Below are positions 12,269 through 24,045 of a DNA stretch of 64,000 bases, in pieces. Below the pieces are notes generated by a model, which had not been told where the DNA came from, ran no database searches, and saw nothing but the letters and a program-made list of their open reading frames with translations. The position numbers were made by a program, and so were the translations under genes. Origin of the DNA: Hygrophila difformis (taxonomy: Eukaryota > Streptophyta > Magnoliopsida > Lamiales > Acanthaceae); assembly GCA_030278955.1 (NCBI GenBank), contig JAOANR010000008.1:43073301-43137300 (forward strand). Direction: 5' to 3'. Every line of letters begins with the position of its first letter. Position 1 is the stretch's first letter.

Positions 12269-12659
12269 TGCACAAGAATGGTAGGCTATAATTTCTCAAA
12301 CAAGAACAAGTGAGATCAATATATAAATATAAAACCTGAGAAAGAAATAGATATGTAAGAAGATATATGCCTACAATATGCCTCACCAACCACTCTTTTC
12401 TTCTCACACAACCCTCAGGTGTTCCTCTCTAGTTGATCACCCTCAACCTTTGAGTCGTACATAACAAATTGTTGATTCGCGAAAATAAATAATAAGCAAG
12501 GAATGAGATGATGATGATTCATAAATGCATATAAGAAAATGTCTAGGTATGGCTAAGCAAGAAAAGGCTATAGGTTCAAATTGGTTTAATGATGGATAAG
12601 TGTCAACCCACAATATGATGAAGATGAAACAATGAATCCTAAGGGAGTATTCAATTCCT
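12269..12659. other. Unassigned AT-rich stretch
   Basis: No gene or repeat recognised. It joins the minus-strand relic to the truncated start of LTR A. No tRNA primer-binding site for the relic is visible. Confidence 0.4.
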
Positions 12660-14853
12660 CTTTTCTTCTAATGCCCACGATTTTATTCGCACTCGAAAGA
12701 AATGGAACTAAATCACGATCAAAAGAATTTAAATTCCAAAAGTTCGGTGAAGTTGGAAATAATTTAATTAAATAAATTATTGTGCGGGCATCAGTCGTCA
12801 ACGAATTCAAGTTTTCGAATGTGAAATAATTTGAGTACAAAATTGGATTTGAAATAGGATTTTCTAGTCCGAGAGTAACCCAATAATTAACCCCAAGGAT
12901 ATAGAAGGAGAAAAGCCTAAAAAGAGAGGAGAAAAAGCAGGCTAGGCGCGCGGTTGTCGCGCGCTAGTTTGCAGCAGCAGCAAACGGGAAGCTGCGCATC
13001 AACCGGATTTTCCATCAGTTTCGGCCCACGATCTCCTTAATTGATTGCTGTGCGTTAAGGAAGGTTTAAGGCTATAAATTGCAAACCCTAAACCCTAGAA
13101 CAGCCTCCAAAATCGCCTCCAACTCCCTCCCACCTTCAAACTTCCGAAAAACCCTAAGTCGTGAGCGTTCGTGGACTGTTCGAAGGAGAAGACGACTTCT
13201 TGGACGATTTTTGACGCATCACAAATGTAGGTTGGTGGCAAGGGAAGGTTTTGATCTTTGCTTCATATTCTTTTGGTCAAGTATAGGGTAAAATTTTAGG
13301 TTTTCTATCTTGTGTTCATGAATCGGACCCGTAGAAGAGGAAGGCGTGGGCATTTGGGCTTGTTCGTAGATTCCAGAGCCTATACCAACGAGATTTAAGA
13401 CTCTAGGATCCATCCCAAGTAATTTAATTCTTATCATAGCAATGTTGGAGCACTTTGGTCGAGTGTATTAGAAGATTTACACAACCAATGTAAATCTGTC
13501 ATCTCAGGATCCCTCCTGCGCAACTTTTGAAACTCGGAAAATTTAGATCTCTTAGGATCTTGAAACTGAAAAACTTAAACATTCGAAGTTGTTCCTAACA
13601 CCATGAAGAACATTGTGTAAAAATTTGTGAATTTTGGACATCGTTTAAAGCCCCAAAACTGAACTGGTTTTCTGAGAGTTTTGTAAAGTTTTCAAAAAGC
13701 TGACAGCAAACATAACTCAGTTTGGGGTGCATTTGTCGGAATGATCCAGTTGTATTCGGACTTTGTATTACAAATGAAAGTTGTAGGAAATTGTGTCTAT
13801 TATTTACATGTAAAATTTTATAATTTTTAGACAATGTTTACTATGTCTAATACTCGTTAAAAGATGATTTGCCATTACTGAAATCCTGACAGCACGGGTT
13901 CTGTGCAAAAAACACAATTTTTGACTTAATTTCGAACATTATTTTGAAAAACTCAAAGCATGAAAGTTGTTCGTATATGAGTCGTGGATCTACAGTTTGA
14001 ATTGCATATTGAGCGCCTCAAAAATAAATTTTTAAAGCTAAAAAGGGCAAACTATGACGTTGTTGATTATATAAGTGACATATAGGTGGGTTGGTTAAGC
14101 ATTGGACCTTGAATCCATCATGTCATCGACATTTAGATGGTTTGGTTAAGCATTGCACCTGTAATCCACCATGTCCATTATAACTACCCGTTAGACTAGA
14201 TTGAGTTTGGATTGCCACTTATGATTTTGAAATGGGTTGGTTAAGCATTGCACCTTGAATCCATCATGTCATCAACATTTAGATGGGTTGGTTAAGCTTT
14301 GCACCTTGAATCCATCATGTTTGTGTGCCAAGACGGCAATTGATATATGAGTCTGCACTCTTGGGTGTATCTGCATGGGTTATTCAAGGCTCCGGAGTGT
14401 CTCTGTGTATGGCGGATACTCTGATTGCTTTTACAATCTGAAACTTGATACTTGATACTTGAGAAACTTGAAACTGAGACTGTGGCGTCCTCTTTCTAGA
14501 ATAACGGAATTAATTATTTTAATGCAATATTTACATTATTAAATTGTCTATGTGCTTAAACAAGTTTTGCCTATGTTTTAACCATTAAATTCACGTGTAA
14601 GGTATCTTGTTCGTATCTTTAAATTAAAATGTGCCTTTAAATTCCTTTTATTATTTTTGCCGTACTAAAACTCTCATATTAAATCCATGTGTTGTAAAAT
14701 TTTAATTTAGTTTAAAACCCATCATTGTTATGTTAGGAATTAGCTTACTCGGTATTTTATATACTGACTTTCGTTGTGTAACTATTTTCTTTTTTCAGAC
14801 TTTGAAGAAAACATGTGAGCACGAGCATACATTGGGCGGGGAAAGAAAGATTC

Positions 14854-14889
<36 letters not shown>

Positions 14890-15141
14890 AGACTTAGACT
14901 ACCGTTGCGTTTTGGCCATGTTGGCCCATATTTTATTTTATGCATTTTAAATTTCCGACCTACTATGCATGTGATATTAGACTACTATACTTTTAAATTT
15001 ATTATTGGGCTTAAGTCTTTAAACGAATTTTAAAACCCCTTAGCCTTAGCACCTTTCAAGTGAGTCCGAGGAAGTTCGAGTCTTGCTTGAAAGGTATGGC
15101 GGTGACATCCCGGCCTAGGTTATCAAAACCGGGGTGTTACA
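12660..15141 (+). mobile_element. LTR A of a Tekay-type gypsy element, 5'-truncated
   Basis: From about 12690 it aligns with LTR F (shared block with GTGAAGT.GGAAATA.TTTAA and AATTATT..GCGGG). No TG start is found, so the U3 end is missing. It has a TATA-like box at 13073-13080, AAACCCTA-rich leader sequence, a probable splice acceptor (TTTTTTCAG, about 14790-14800) and a U5 hairpin at 15051-15095. It ends in GGTGTTACA just before the primer-binding site. An (AT)n microsatellite lies near 14857-14882. Confidence 0.75.
13073..13080 (+). promoter_or_regulatory. TATA-like box of LTR A
   Basis: TATAAATT about 20 bp before AAACCCTAAACCCTAG leader sequence, at the position matching TATAAATAA in LTRs B and C. 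Confidence 0.5.
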
Positions 15142-15436
15142 AAGTGGTATCAGAGCCCACGGTTTTTAGAAGCCCAAAATTTTAAGCCCAAATTTTTAAA
15201 GCCAAATTGTCATACCCGTTTTTTTTCGTGTTTTTGTGCATCTTTTGTAAACAAACAAACAAATTCAAATTGTGTTGAACTACGTTATGGCTTAATCCCT
15301 TCATAGGGTACGTAGGCAGCTTAGAAGTTTTAATTCTAAGTTCAATCACAAAATAATAAAACAAACAAAAGACCTTAGCTCGAGAAAAGCCGAAACACAA
15401 CTTCGAGGACGAAGTTGATTCTTAAGAAGGGTAGAC
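15142..15436 (+). mobile_element. Collapsed interior of element A
   Basis: Begins with the primer-binding site TGGTATCAGAGC (15145-15156), complementary to the 3' end of initiator-Met tRNA. It then passes straight into 3' UTR sequence like that after pol in element E, including the TACGTAGG block (15280-15315), a CAACTTCG..CGAAGTTG hairpin (15398-15417) and a polypurine tract next to LTR B. All gag and pol sequence has been lost. Confidence 0.75.
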
Positions 15437-16450
15437 TGTAATACCCGAGAATTTTGCAACATAAAACAAATAATTAAATAAACAAATAATAAATAAATAA
15501 ATAATAAATATATACACTAAATAAATAAAGAGAGAAAGAAATGAGAAATGAAGTCGAATCTAAAAAGGAATCAAAGTTCCAATACGCAAAATAATTTAGT
15601 CGAATAAATTGTACACCGAAACCCGACACAAATGAACTCGAGAATTCGAGTCCAAACATGCATTTAGACCCGAGTAAAAATTCAGAGAGGAAATAGGAAC
15701 CCGAAGATACCCCGGAAATCCGAATCCGAGAACATAGAGGGACAGAAGTCCGAAAGAGAGGAGGAAAAGCACGACGGATCGCACGACCCGCACGGACCGA
15801 AGTCCAGGCGGCAGCCGCGCGGTCAATAGGCAAACGGCGTGCCACGGCCGCGCCAGCCCACAGATTTGCTTGTTGCGAGATTTACTCGCCCGAATCCGGA
15901 TTTTCCGACTTCGGTTGTATTCCTTTCGGCTCAAGACTCACCAAGGCCGACCTTGGACGTCCCTAGGTCGTGCCTATCTATAAATAAGACCTCTTGTCAG
16001 CCCCGAACATTTTCCAAAACCCTACAACTCTCTATACGTTCGAAAACCCTAATTCCGGAGTCGTCGGAGGCACGAAACCAAGGCGAGGACTGTTTGGACG
16101 AAAATCGGGAGATCTCCAACGTTGTGGTAAGTTCTGATCCGAACCTTATTCCATATACGATCCGAAAACGGATTCTAACTTCATTCTTTTTCTTCTCTAC
16201 ACCACGAATCGGATCTAGAACGAAGAACCCGACGAATTGAGAAGATAAACGGTGGACTGGAAGCCACGCCTCCGAATCGACGATCCCGGATGCCCAACAA
16301 TCAGTAAGTTAATCTTACTATGGTTTTGGGAGAATTTAAAATACACTTGATCTAACGATTTAAACTAAGAACGTAAAATTTGTCAAAACGAAATCTCTAA
16401 CGATGCAGCGTTTTTGCTTGATTTTTGCGAACCCTTAAACCTATTCAAAC
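15437..16450 (+). mobile_element. LTR B, left part (split by Sirevirus)
   Basis: Starts TGTAATACCCGAG right after a polypurine tract. GC-rich U3 is followed by TATAAATAA (15979-15987), leader sequence rich in AAACCCTA and a donor-like GTAAGT at 16127. A second GTAAG..CTTAC site lies at 16303. Similarity to LTR C is clear along its length. The Sirevirus interrupts it at 16450 with a CAAAC duplication. Confidence 0.85.
15979..15987 (+). promoter_or_regulatory. TATA box of LTR B
   Basis: TATAAATAA, followed by AAGACCTCTTG; the same block is found at 38609 in LTR C. Confidence 0.6.
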
Positions 16451-17301
16451 TGACAGGCCCAATCAGAATATGTAAACCCTGTAAGAGTTGTTTGAGCGAT
16501 GTCTCAACAACCAGCAAATCACAACCAGAGGCAAACACAAGAAACAGAGTGCGGAATGAAAATAAGAACACAAGGAATTTGATCACCCAGTTCGATCCAC
16601 TGATCTACATCTGGGGGCACCAAGCCAGGGATTCCACTAGATCTCCACCAAACCGATTGAACAAGAGTCAACCACACCTTACATGCCCTTACATTCCAAT
16701 GAACTCTTCTATCTACCCAAATAGACTAGGGAGAACACAAGGGAGCATCAACTATCCATCCAAATGCAAGCAATTCACCGGCAGGTATTAAGGTGGTGTT
16801 TGAGGAACCTAGCTAATCAATCAAATTAAGCTCAAAGGTGCTAAGACACCTACAATACACACCGATTGTGTTTACAAATCAATGATCTAAGAAATGCCTA
16901 AACACAATCCTAAATACCCCATGAAGAATTGTAGAAGACACAACAGGTAAAGATATACCAGCAGCAGGATGGTTGTTGGTGCCTTCTGCAAACAACGTAA
17001 ACCAGGGGGTTTCTCCAGCAGCTCTCAATACGCCATAATCACAGCTCTTGAAGCTGTTAATTCTTTGTAAAGTAGACTGTGATTGCGGCTACAAACTCAC
17101 CTACACCCTCAAGGACGAAGACAGGTATTTATATGGGTTTAAGGCCCATCAAAAACCCTTCTAAGGCCTGCTAGGGGAAATGCCACGTCACTGTACCATC
17201 CTGTGCTTTTTCCAGTGAAGATAATAAAGCGTTGTTGATACGATGTTGCAACAACGGCCAAAATGACGAACATCTTCACAATACTAAAGATATCCCTAAC
17301 A
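16451..17301 (-). repeat. 3' LTR of the Sirevirus
   Basis: 851 bp, near-identical to 32742-33592. The polypurine tract AAAGGGGGAGAT (minus strand, 17302-17314) adjoins it. Confidence 0.92.
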
Positions 17302-17314
17302 ATCTCCCCCTTTG

Positions 17315-17671
17315 TGGAGATGATCGGGCCAAGTAGTCAAAATAGTGGAGAAAGCACAGAGAGTCATAATAAGATCAGAGAGCAATAGAATCTCAACAAT
17401 TAAGCATGCCACAAACAATATGAGCTGAAGAAGAACAGGCATAGCCAAAAAACATCCATTCATAAAGATAATCCCATACCAATATCCATGAGAGTATTCA
17501 GCAATAACAGATCAGAGAAAAACCAAAATATCCACCAAAATATCCACCAAATACAGAAAACCAGAATATCCATAGTCTGAAAACCAGAAATACACAAAGT
17601 TGTTCAAACATCAGTAAAACAATCAGCACCCCTGCAATCCTTTCCACTGTCACTCCCCCTTACTTGGCAGA
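17315..17671 (-). other. Sirevirus 3' untranslated region with extra polypurine tracts
   Basis: No ORF. A purine run reading TAAGGGGGAG (minus) lies at 17653-17662. Further copies lie at 17695-17704, inside the end of the extra ORF, and at 19463-19475, before that ORF. Confidence 0.6.
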
Positions 17672-19327
17672 TCAGGGAGTACCCTCAGAATCATCCTCCC
17701 CCTCAGCTGGAGCATCAAAGGAATGTGGAAGAAGGGCAACCAGCTTTCGAACCTTCCTCTTCAAGCCCATCTGCTTGTCATTCAAAATGCCTAGTTCCTT
17801 TTCAACTTGTTGCAGCTCAGTTCTGATATGATCTACTAGAGCAGATCCAAGCTTTTGGGGGCCAAGCTTGAAGTCATTATGAAGACCTTTAAGCTTATCA
17901 GAAGGTAAGTGTTTCTTGACTTTAATAAAGGTTTCATTAGAGGCAAGCAAGTGGCAGGAATGGGCAAACAGGGTGATGAGAGCAGGATAAGGCAACTGGG
18001 TATTCTTCTCAATTTTGTCATGAGAGAACCTCAACATATGCTTAATGATCAGGTAACCATAGTTAAGGATCTCAGGACATTCATCAATGGAGAACAGGAA
18101 TTTACACATATGAGAACTAAGCTGGCTAGCATTTGATGTAGGTAAGAAATTGGAAGCACCAATCCTAAACAGACAATTGAATTTCATAGAAAGGTCTGAA
18201 GGACTCATAGCACGTCTACCAAAAGCAGATTTTTTGGAAGCAGAGATAGTAGAGGCTATAGTAGCTAGCTCAGCATTAAGCAGATCAAAGGGGCTGTTCA
18301 TGTCAGTGTTGGTAGGTAGTTCCAACAACTCATTGAAAACAGAGGGAGTAAGACCAAGCAACTCTCCACGAAGATAAATCTTACAATACCAATGGGAAAC
18401 AGGATGCAAATTGGCACAGAATTCTCGAACAACAGTAGGTGAATAACGCTTAAGGGAAGTAGCCCAAACAGAAAGATGTTTCTTCTCTAAATATTCAGAA
18501 AAACCAATCTGATCATAATATGGATGCACATAACATTCCTCAGATATGAAACCACGAGAGTGAAGGGTTTCCAAGGCGTACCTTTCTCCATCAGTGGAGA
18601 AATACAGAGGAGAATGAGCATCGGATTCCTTGAGAACAGGGGCAGACTTCTTCTTAGGAGTGCCCTTCTTGGATTTCTTCTTCGAAGGTTGTTTGGACGG
18701 TGTCGGAACAGCCTTGCGCTTCCCTTTCTCACGAAGTGATCGCCGTATCTCATCCAGAGAGATATCATCAGTATCAGGCCGAGATGGTTGTTCCTCAGTA
18801 GTTGGAACATCCTCAGTAGGCGACCCACCAAATGGAACTTGCTGTGCAGTCCCAGGGTGAGGCGGAGCATTCAATTCAGGATCCAACATCAGTAACCCAT
18901 CACCAGTTGCAACAGCCGAAGGCGAAAGAGGAGAACTGGCACCCGGAGGGACAGGAGCGGACGGAGACGCACCGGGGGCAGGGACCGGAGGAGATGTCGA
19001 ACTTCCAGCACCCGTATTAGGGTTTGCTGTTGTTGGAACATCCGCTTTTGGATCTGCGCCAACCGATGTAGTCTCTACATTGTCCGAGGGAGGCTGAGGG
19101 TTAGAACCCTTCTCAGTGTCAGGATGGACCTCCATATCTGCGTCATCAGGATCAGCAGCAAAGTAATCATCGATTGCATCATCGACGTCTTCTTGAGCAT
19201 CTTGAAACTGATCATCTCCAGGCGATTGTGCGGCAAGACGAGCCTTATAAAGGGAGTCATCAACGGGGAGCGATTGAGCATCAACAACTTCTTCAGGATT
19301 GATATTGGAGCTGGAGGGAGACGCCAT
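17672..19327 (-). CDS. Sirevirus extra ORF (putative plant transposon protein domain)
   Basis: 551 aa, intact, starting 212 bp after the pol stop and ending before the 3' LTR. Residues 1-200 are acidic and Pro/Ser-rich. About 195-230 is a Lys/Arg-rich stretch that looks like a nuclear localisation signal (KGKRKAV...KKKSKKG). About 240-480 resembles the conserved domain annotated as putative plant transposon protein in many copia and gypsy elements (RGFISEECYVHPYYDQIGF, SPTVVREFCANLHP, YLRGELLGLTPSVFNELL). The C terminus is a short coiled coil (about 495-535). Sireviruses often carry an env-like ORF here, but I see no clear signal peptide or transmembrane helix, so env-like is only positional. 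Function unknown. It is the only long Sirevirus gene in this copy without a visible defect. Confidence 0.8.
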   Translation of the reverse strand: MASPSSSNINPEEVVDAQSLPVDDSLYKARLAAQSPGDDQFQDAQEDVDDAIDDYFAADPDDADMEVHPDTEKGSNPQPPSDNVETTSVGADPKADVPTTANPNTGAGSSTSPPVPAPGASPSAPVPPGASSPLSPSAVATGDGLLMLDPELNAPPHPGTAQQVPFGGSPTEDVPTTEEQPSRPDTDDISLDEIRRSLREKGKRKAVPTPSKQPSKKKSKKGTPKKKSAPVLKESDAHSPLYFSTDGERYALETLHSRGFISEECYVHPYYDQIGFSEYLEKKHLSVWATSLKRYSPTVVREFCANLHPVSHWYCKIYLRGELLGLTPSVFNELLELPTNTDMNSPFDLLNAELATIASTISASKKSAFGRRAMSPSDLSMKFNCLFRIGASNFLPTSNASQLSSHMCKFLFSIDECPEILNYGYLIIKHMLRFSHDKIEKNTQLPYPALITLFAHSCHLLASNETFIKVKKHLPSDKLKGLHNDFKLGPQKLGSALVDHIRTELQQVEKELGILNDKQMGLKRKVRKLVALLPHSFDAPAEGEDDSEGTP

Positions 19328-19539
19328 TGCTAAGAGAGAATTTCAAATTTCCCAAAGAATTAGGGGAAACTGGAGAAGTGCAGAGTCGACTGGGGAGAGA
19401 GAGAGTGGAGACGTGCAATGTGTAGTGGAAGAACCGGCAACCGTCTCAATCGGTTTAAATGAATCTCCCCCTGGGCTTGGGCCTGGGCCTAAAGAATAAG
19501 AAACCAAGTAAAGCATTGGCCCACCCGAGTCATACCAAA

Positions 19540-22500
19540 TTAGTGAGAAAAATAGAGGCCCAAACTGCGCCTCAAGGACTCAAATCGAGATGTCTCCAAG
19601 TTCGTTGTGAGGATGTCTGCGAGTTGTTTCAACGACGAGAGATGCTGAATTTTGCATAAACCATCTTCAACCAAATTTCGGATGAAGTGAAATCGAATGT
19701 CAATATGTTTACTCCGGTTGTGTTGGACTGGATTCCTTGAAATATTAATGGCACTGGTGTTGTCACAGTGAATAAGGAAATCATCCAAGGAAATACCATA
19801 ATCCAGAAGCATTTGACGTATCCAAATCAATTGAGTACAACAATGAGCAGCAGCAATATATTCAGCCTCCGCAGTAGATAAAGCAACAACATTTTGCTTA
19901 CGAGAATACCAGCTGACTAAGTTCTGACCAAGATAAAAGCAACCACCTGTGGTTGATTTTCTGTCGTCGGAACAACCAGCCCAATCCGAGTCTGTATAAC
20001 CAATTAGCTCCAATGAAGACCGTTTAGAATACCAGAGACCAAGGCCAGGAGTACCTTTAATATATCGAAGAATCCTTTTCACAGCACGAAGGTGAGATTC
20101 TTTAGGATCAGATTGATATCGAGCGCACACACCAACACTGAAGGAGATATCCGGACGACTAGCAGTGAGATATAAGAGACTTCCAATAATGCTTCGATAC
20201 ATTTTCTGATTAACTGAAATCCCAGATTCATCTTTGGAAATCTTGTCATGCTGACCTAGGGGTGATTTTGCAATCTTGCAATCTTCCATCTTGAATTTCT
20301 GAAGCATGGTGCCAACATACTTCTCTTGATTAAGAAAGATCCCATCAGAAGTTTGCTTAATCTGTAACCCTAAGAAAAATGTGAGCTCTCCCATCATACT
20401 CATCTCGAATTCAGTTTGCATGGAGTGTACAAAAGCATCTCGAAGATCATCTGAAGTAGAGCCAAAAACAATATCATCCACATAAATCTGTGCGACCAAT
20501 AGATGGTTGTTTGTACGTTGTACGAACAACGTCTTATCAACGTTACCACGCACATAGCCTTTATCCAAGAGATATGTGGACAAGCGTTCATACCAGGCAC
20601 GTGGAGCCTGCTTTAAACCATATAGAGCACGCTTGACCTTATAAACATAGTCAGGGTGGTCAGAGCATTCAAAACCAATGGGCTGAGACACGTAGATGTC
20701 TTCCTTGATGTAGCCATTCAGAAACGTGGTTTTGATGTCCATTTGATACAGTTTAAAACCAAGAGAGCAAGAAATAGCAAGTAATAATCTTACAGCCTCG
20801 ATGCGAGCAACAGGGGCGAATGTCTCATCATAATCCAGACCTTCAATCTGAGTAAAGCCTTGTGCAACTAAGCGAGCTTTATTGCGAATGATCTTCCCAT
20901 GTTCATCAGTCTTGTTGCGAAAAACCCATTTAGTGCCAATGACATTCACACTAGTTGGTTGTTCCATCAACTCCCAAACATCATTGCGTTTAAATTGTAG
21001 CAATTCATCCTGCATTGCAGCTATCCAAAATTCATCTTGCAAAGCCTCATTAGCATTCTTAGGTTCAATAGATGAAACAAAACAATGCATAATATGAAAG
21101 CGCATATTTTCCAATTCAGAGATGTTAAGTTGATGACCTCGAGTCTGTCTAGGACCAGAGGGATCGCCAATAATATCATCCTTAGAGTGATACTTAGGTG
21201 CTCGTGGGCCACGTTTAGGACCTCGCCTTTTAGGAGAGTCTGGAGCTGAAGGTTGTTCACCAGTTGTATCAACAACCGGATCACCGTCTTCAGTATCAGA
21301 AACATCAATAGGATCGGAGGGAGGCATTACTTCAGGAGTTGCACTGGAGGAGACATGAGGAATAATCCGAATAGGATCATCATCATCATCATGAAGAGAG
21401 ACTGAGCCTGCAGAGAGATTAGTATCATCAAAGACAACATTAATAGTTTCAATAACCTTTGAAGTTCTCTTCAAATAAACACGGTAGGCTCTTGAATCCA
21501 CTGAATATCCCAAGAAAATAGCTTCATCAGATTTGGAATCGAATTTTTTTACAATAGTTCGATCCTTCAAAGCATAGCACAAACTTCCAAAGACATGAAG
21601 GTGAGAGATGTTAGGAGTCTTTCCTCTCCAAATCTCATAAGGAGTAGTGGTTGTCTGAGGTCGCATGTACACACGATTAATGATGTAGCAAGAGATATTG
21701 ATAGCTTCAGCCCAAAAACGTTTCCCAAGGTTACTAGCATGGAGGAGAGATCGAGCCATCTCCTGTAGAGTACGGTTCTTACGCTCGACCACGCCATTCT
21801 GTTGTGGAGTGTGGGGGGCTGAATATTCATGAGCAATACCAAGGTTGTTGCAGAGTTGTGCGAACAACTGATTTTCAAACTCTTTCCCATGATCAGATCG
21901 AATACGCCCTATCTTGAGATCCTTTTCAGCCATGATCTTTAAAGATAGCTTAGAGAACACTGACACAGCCTCATCTTTGGATTTTAAAAAATCAACCCAA
22001 GTATAACGAGAGAAATCATCAACGCATACAAAGATGTACCTCTTACCACCTAGGCTTGGCACTTCTGTTGGTCCCATCAAATCCATGTGCAACAGCTCAA
22101 GGCACCTTGTGGTCTGAATGGTATCCACTACTTTGTAAGTAGAGTGAATTTGTTTTCCCTTAGAACAAGCACCACAGACTACCTTGGCTTTGCTCTGTAG
22201 TTTGGGCAACCCTCGAACAACGCCGGACTTACTAAGTTGAATAAGAGATTTGTAGTTCATATGCCCACATCTTTGATGCCACAGCTTTGCAGTTTCAACC
22301 TGAGACAAAAAGACTGATTCCACAGCAGGCTTTAAGACATAACAATTGTTAGATGATCGAACTCCTTTAATAACACAATTGTAAGTGGGATCAATAACCA
22401 TGCAATCCGCATCAGTGAAACCAACAAAAAATTTCTCATCACAAAGTTGACTTATGGAGATAAGGTTTGTAGATAGATCAGCAACATAGTACACAGTAGT

Positions 22501-24045
22501 TAAGAAACCCATGTTTGCACCTTTTGCTTTCCCATATCCACAGATTTTGCTACGAGCTCCATTTCCATAGAGTACTTCCCCACAATCAGATTCAACATAG
22601 TCAAGGAGAAAATCCTTTTTACCTGTCATATGTCGAGAGCAGCCATTGTCAAAGTACCACTTACCATCATTGGGTCCTTTCTGAGCCGAGAGTACGACGA
22701 GACACATCTTGGGGACGATATTGGATTTAGGAATCCACATCATAGTAAGTTTGACCTGCTTCTGTAGTTCCAGCGATGGCCAAACAACCGGGCGACCACC
22801 AAGAAGATCTTGGGTAAGTCTTTGACAGAGTTGAACAGGATGACCCTGAAATTTACAATAAGGGCAGTCTTTGCTCTTCTTGGGGGACTCTGGACAATCA
22901 ACTTTCTCAGGTGCTTTGGATGAGCTGGTCTCAAGTGTACCTGCACGCACAAAGGTAGGTGCAGCTTTCTTGTTAGGTCTAGAGTTGCGCTTGTACCCAA
23001 TACCTTCTCTATTGGATGGTGATTTCCCTTGACTAATGATCTCATCCAGCTTGTCATTGCCTTTAACCATGTTATCTATTTTTTGGGTCTTGGCAAGCAA
23101 TGTAGTGTTTTCCTCCAATAGAGTATCTCTCTCAGTAGTCATAGTAACCAAAGATTCCTTGAGACTTGTGATTTCAGCATCCTTCTCATCAATAAGAACC
23201 AGTAGATCTCCCTCCTGATCAAGCAATTTCTTGTTCTCTGCAACAGCAACAGCATGATCTTCTTTCACCGATTCATAACCTGCAAGAAGTTCATCGTAGT
23301 CATATCTACTAGCATCACTGTCGGATTCATGAGACTCTGTATCAGACAAGTGTTTGGACAGAGTGTCATCGGTTGTTAGAACAATGTCTTTCACAGTAAA
23401 GGCTATCATCTCCTCATCCTCGCTGTCATCTCCTTCCTCCTTGGAAGAACAACTGACCTCACCATCACTTAAGGTAGCTTGAAGAGCTTTTCCAACCCTT
23501 CTCTTAGCAGTAGGGCATTCAGAGGCTTTATGGCCAACACCTTCACAATCGTAACACTTTAAATTCTTGAATGTTTCAGGTAATTCCATCTTCTTATAAC
23601 CCTTCCTCTTATCATAGGAGTTGTCTGACTTATGCTTGGAAGGTTGTTCACGGGATGATGAAACACCTCGCTGATAACGTCCTTTATCATCTTTCTTGTA
23701 GTTCAGCTTCTTGGCTCTCTTGTCCTGTAACATCCTTGCCAACTTCTTGTTTAGGTAAGCCTTCTCTTCATTGTCGATGCACTGAATCTCATCTTCAACT
23801 TTGAAAGCTAGATTACGTGTAGGCTCCTCTTCCAAGTAGTTCATTTCAAAAGTCTGAAGTGAACCAACCAATGCTTCAAGAGTAAAGGATTTGGTCTTCT
23901 CAAGTTCTTCAAGAGTGGACACCTTAGATTGATATCTACGAGTAACTGTCCTCAGCATCTTTCGAACTAGCTTAGCATCATCATACTTTAACCCGAAAGA
24001 CTGAGCTTCATTTACTAATTTCTTGAACCGAGCATGATAGGCAGC
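19540..24045 (-). pseudogene. Sirevirus gag-pol, main part (split from its 5' end)
   Basis: A frame open from the gypsy insertion at 24045 to the stop at 19540, with 1472 codons after the first internal Met (23958). Rough positions counted from that Met: gag C-terminal part; CCHC zinc knuckle CYDCEGVGHKASEC (about 130-145); Asp/Glu-rich coiled coil; aspartic protease (about 435); HHCC integrase zinc domain (WHQRCGHM ... CGACSKGKQ, about 560-610); integrase core with D in HMDLMG, D in RSDHGKEF and E in VVERKNR; reverse transcriptase with QIYVDDIVFG (about 985-1230); RNase H (YTDSDWAG, STAEAEY). The protease active-site triplet is DNG (22642-22650) where the family has DSG or DTG, which probably kills protease. 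The gag N terminus lies 8.2 kb away at 32245-32694 because of the nested insertion. Confidence 0.9.

Noticed and set aside
15474..16240. ORFs in the GC-rich U3 of LTR B (and counterparts at 26392-26998, 31423-32029, 38194-38564, 49348-49786)
   Set aside because: They fall in LTR U3, differ in frame among copies and are explained by GC-rich composition lacking stops.
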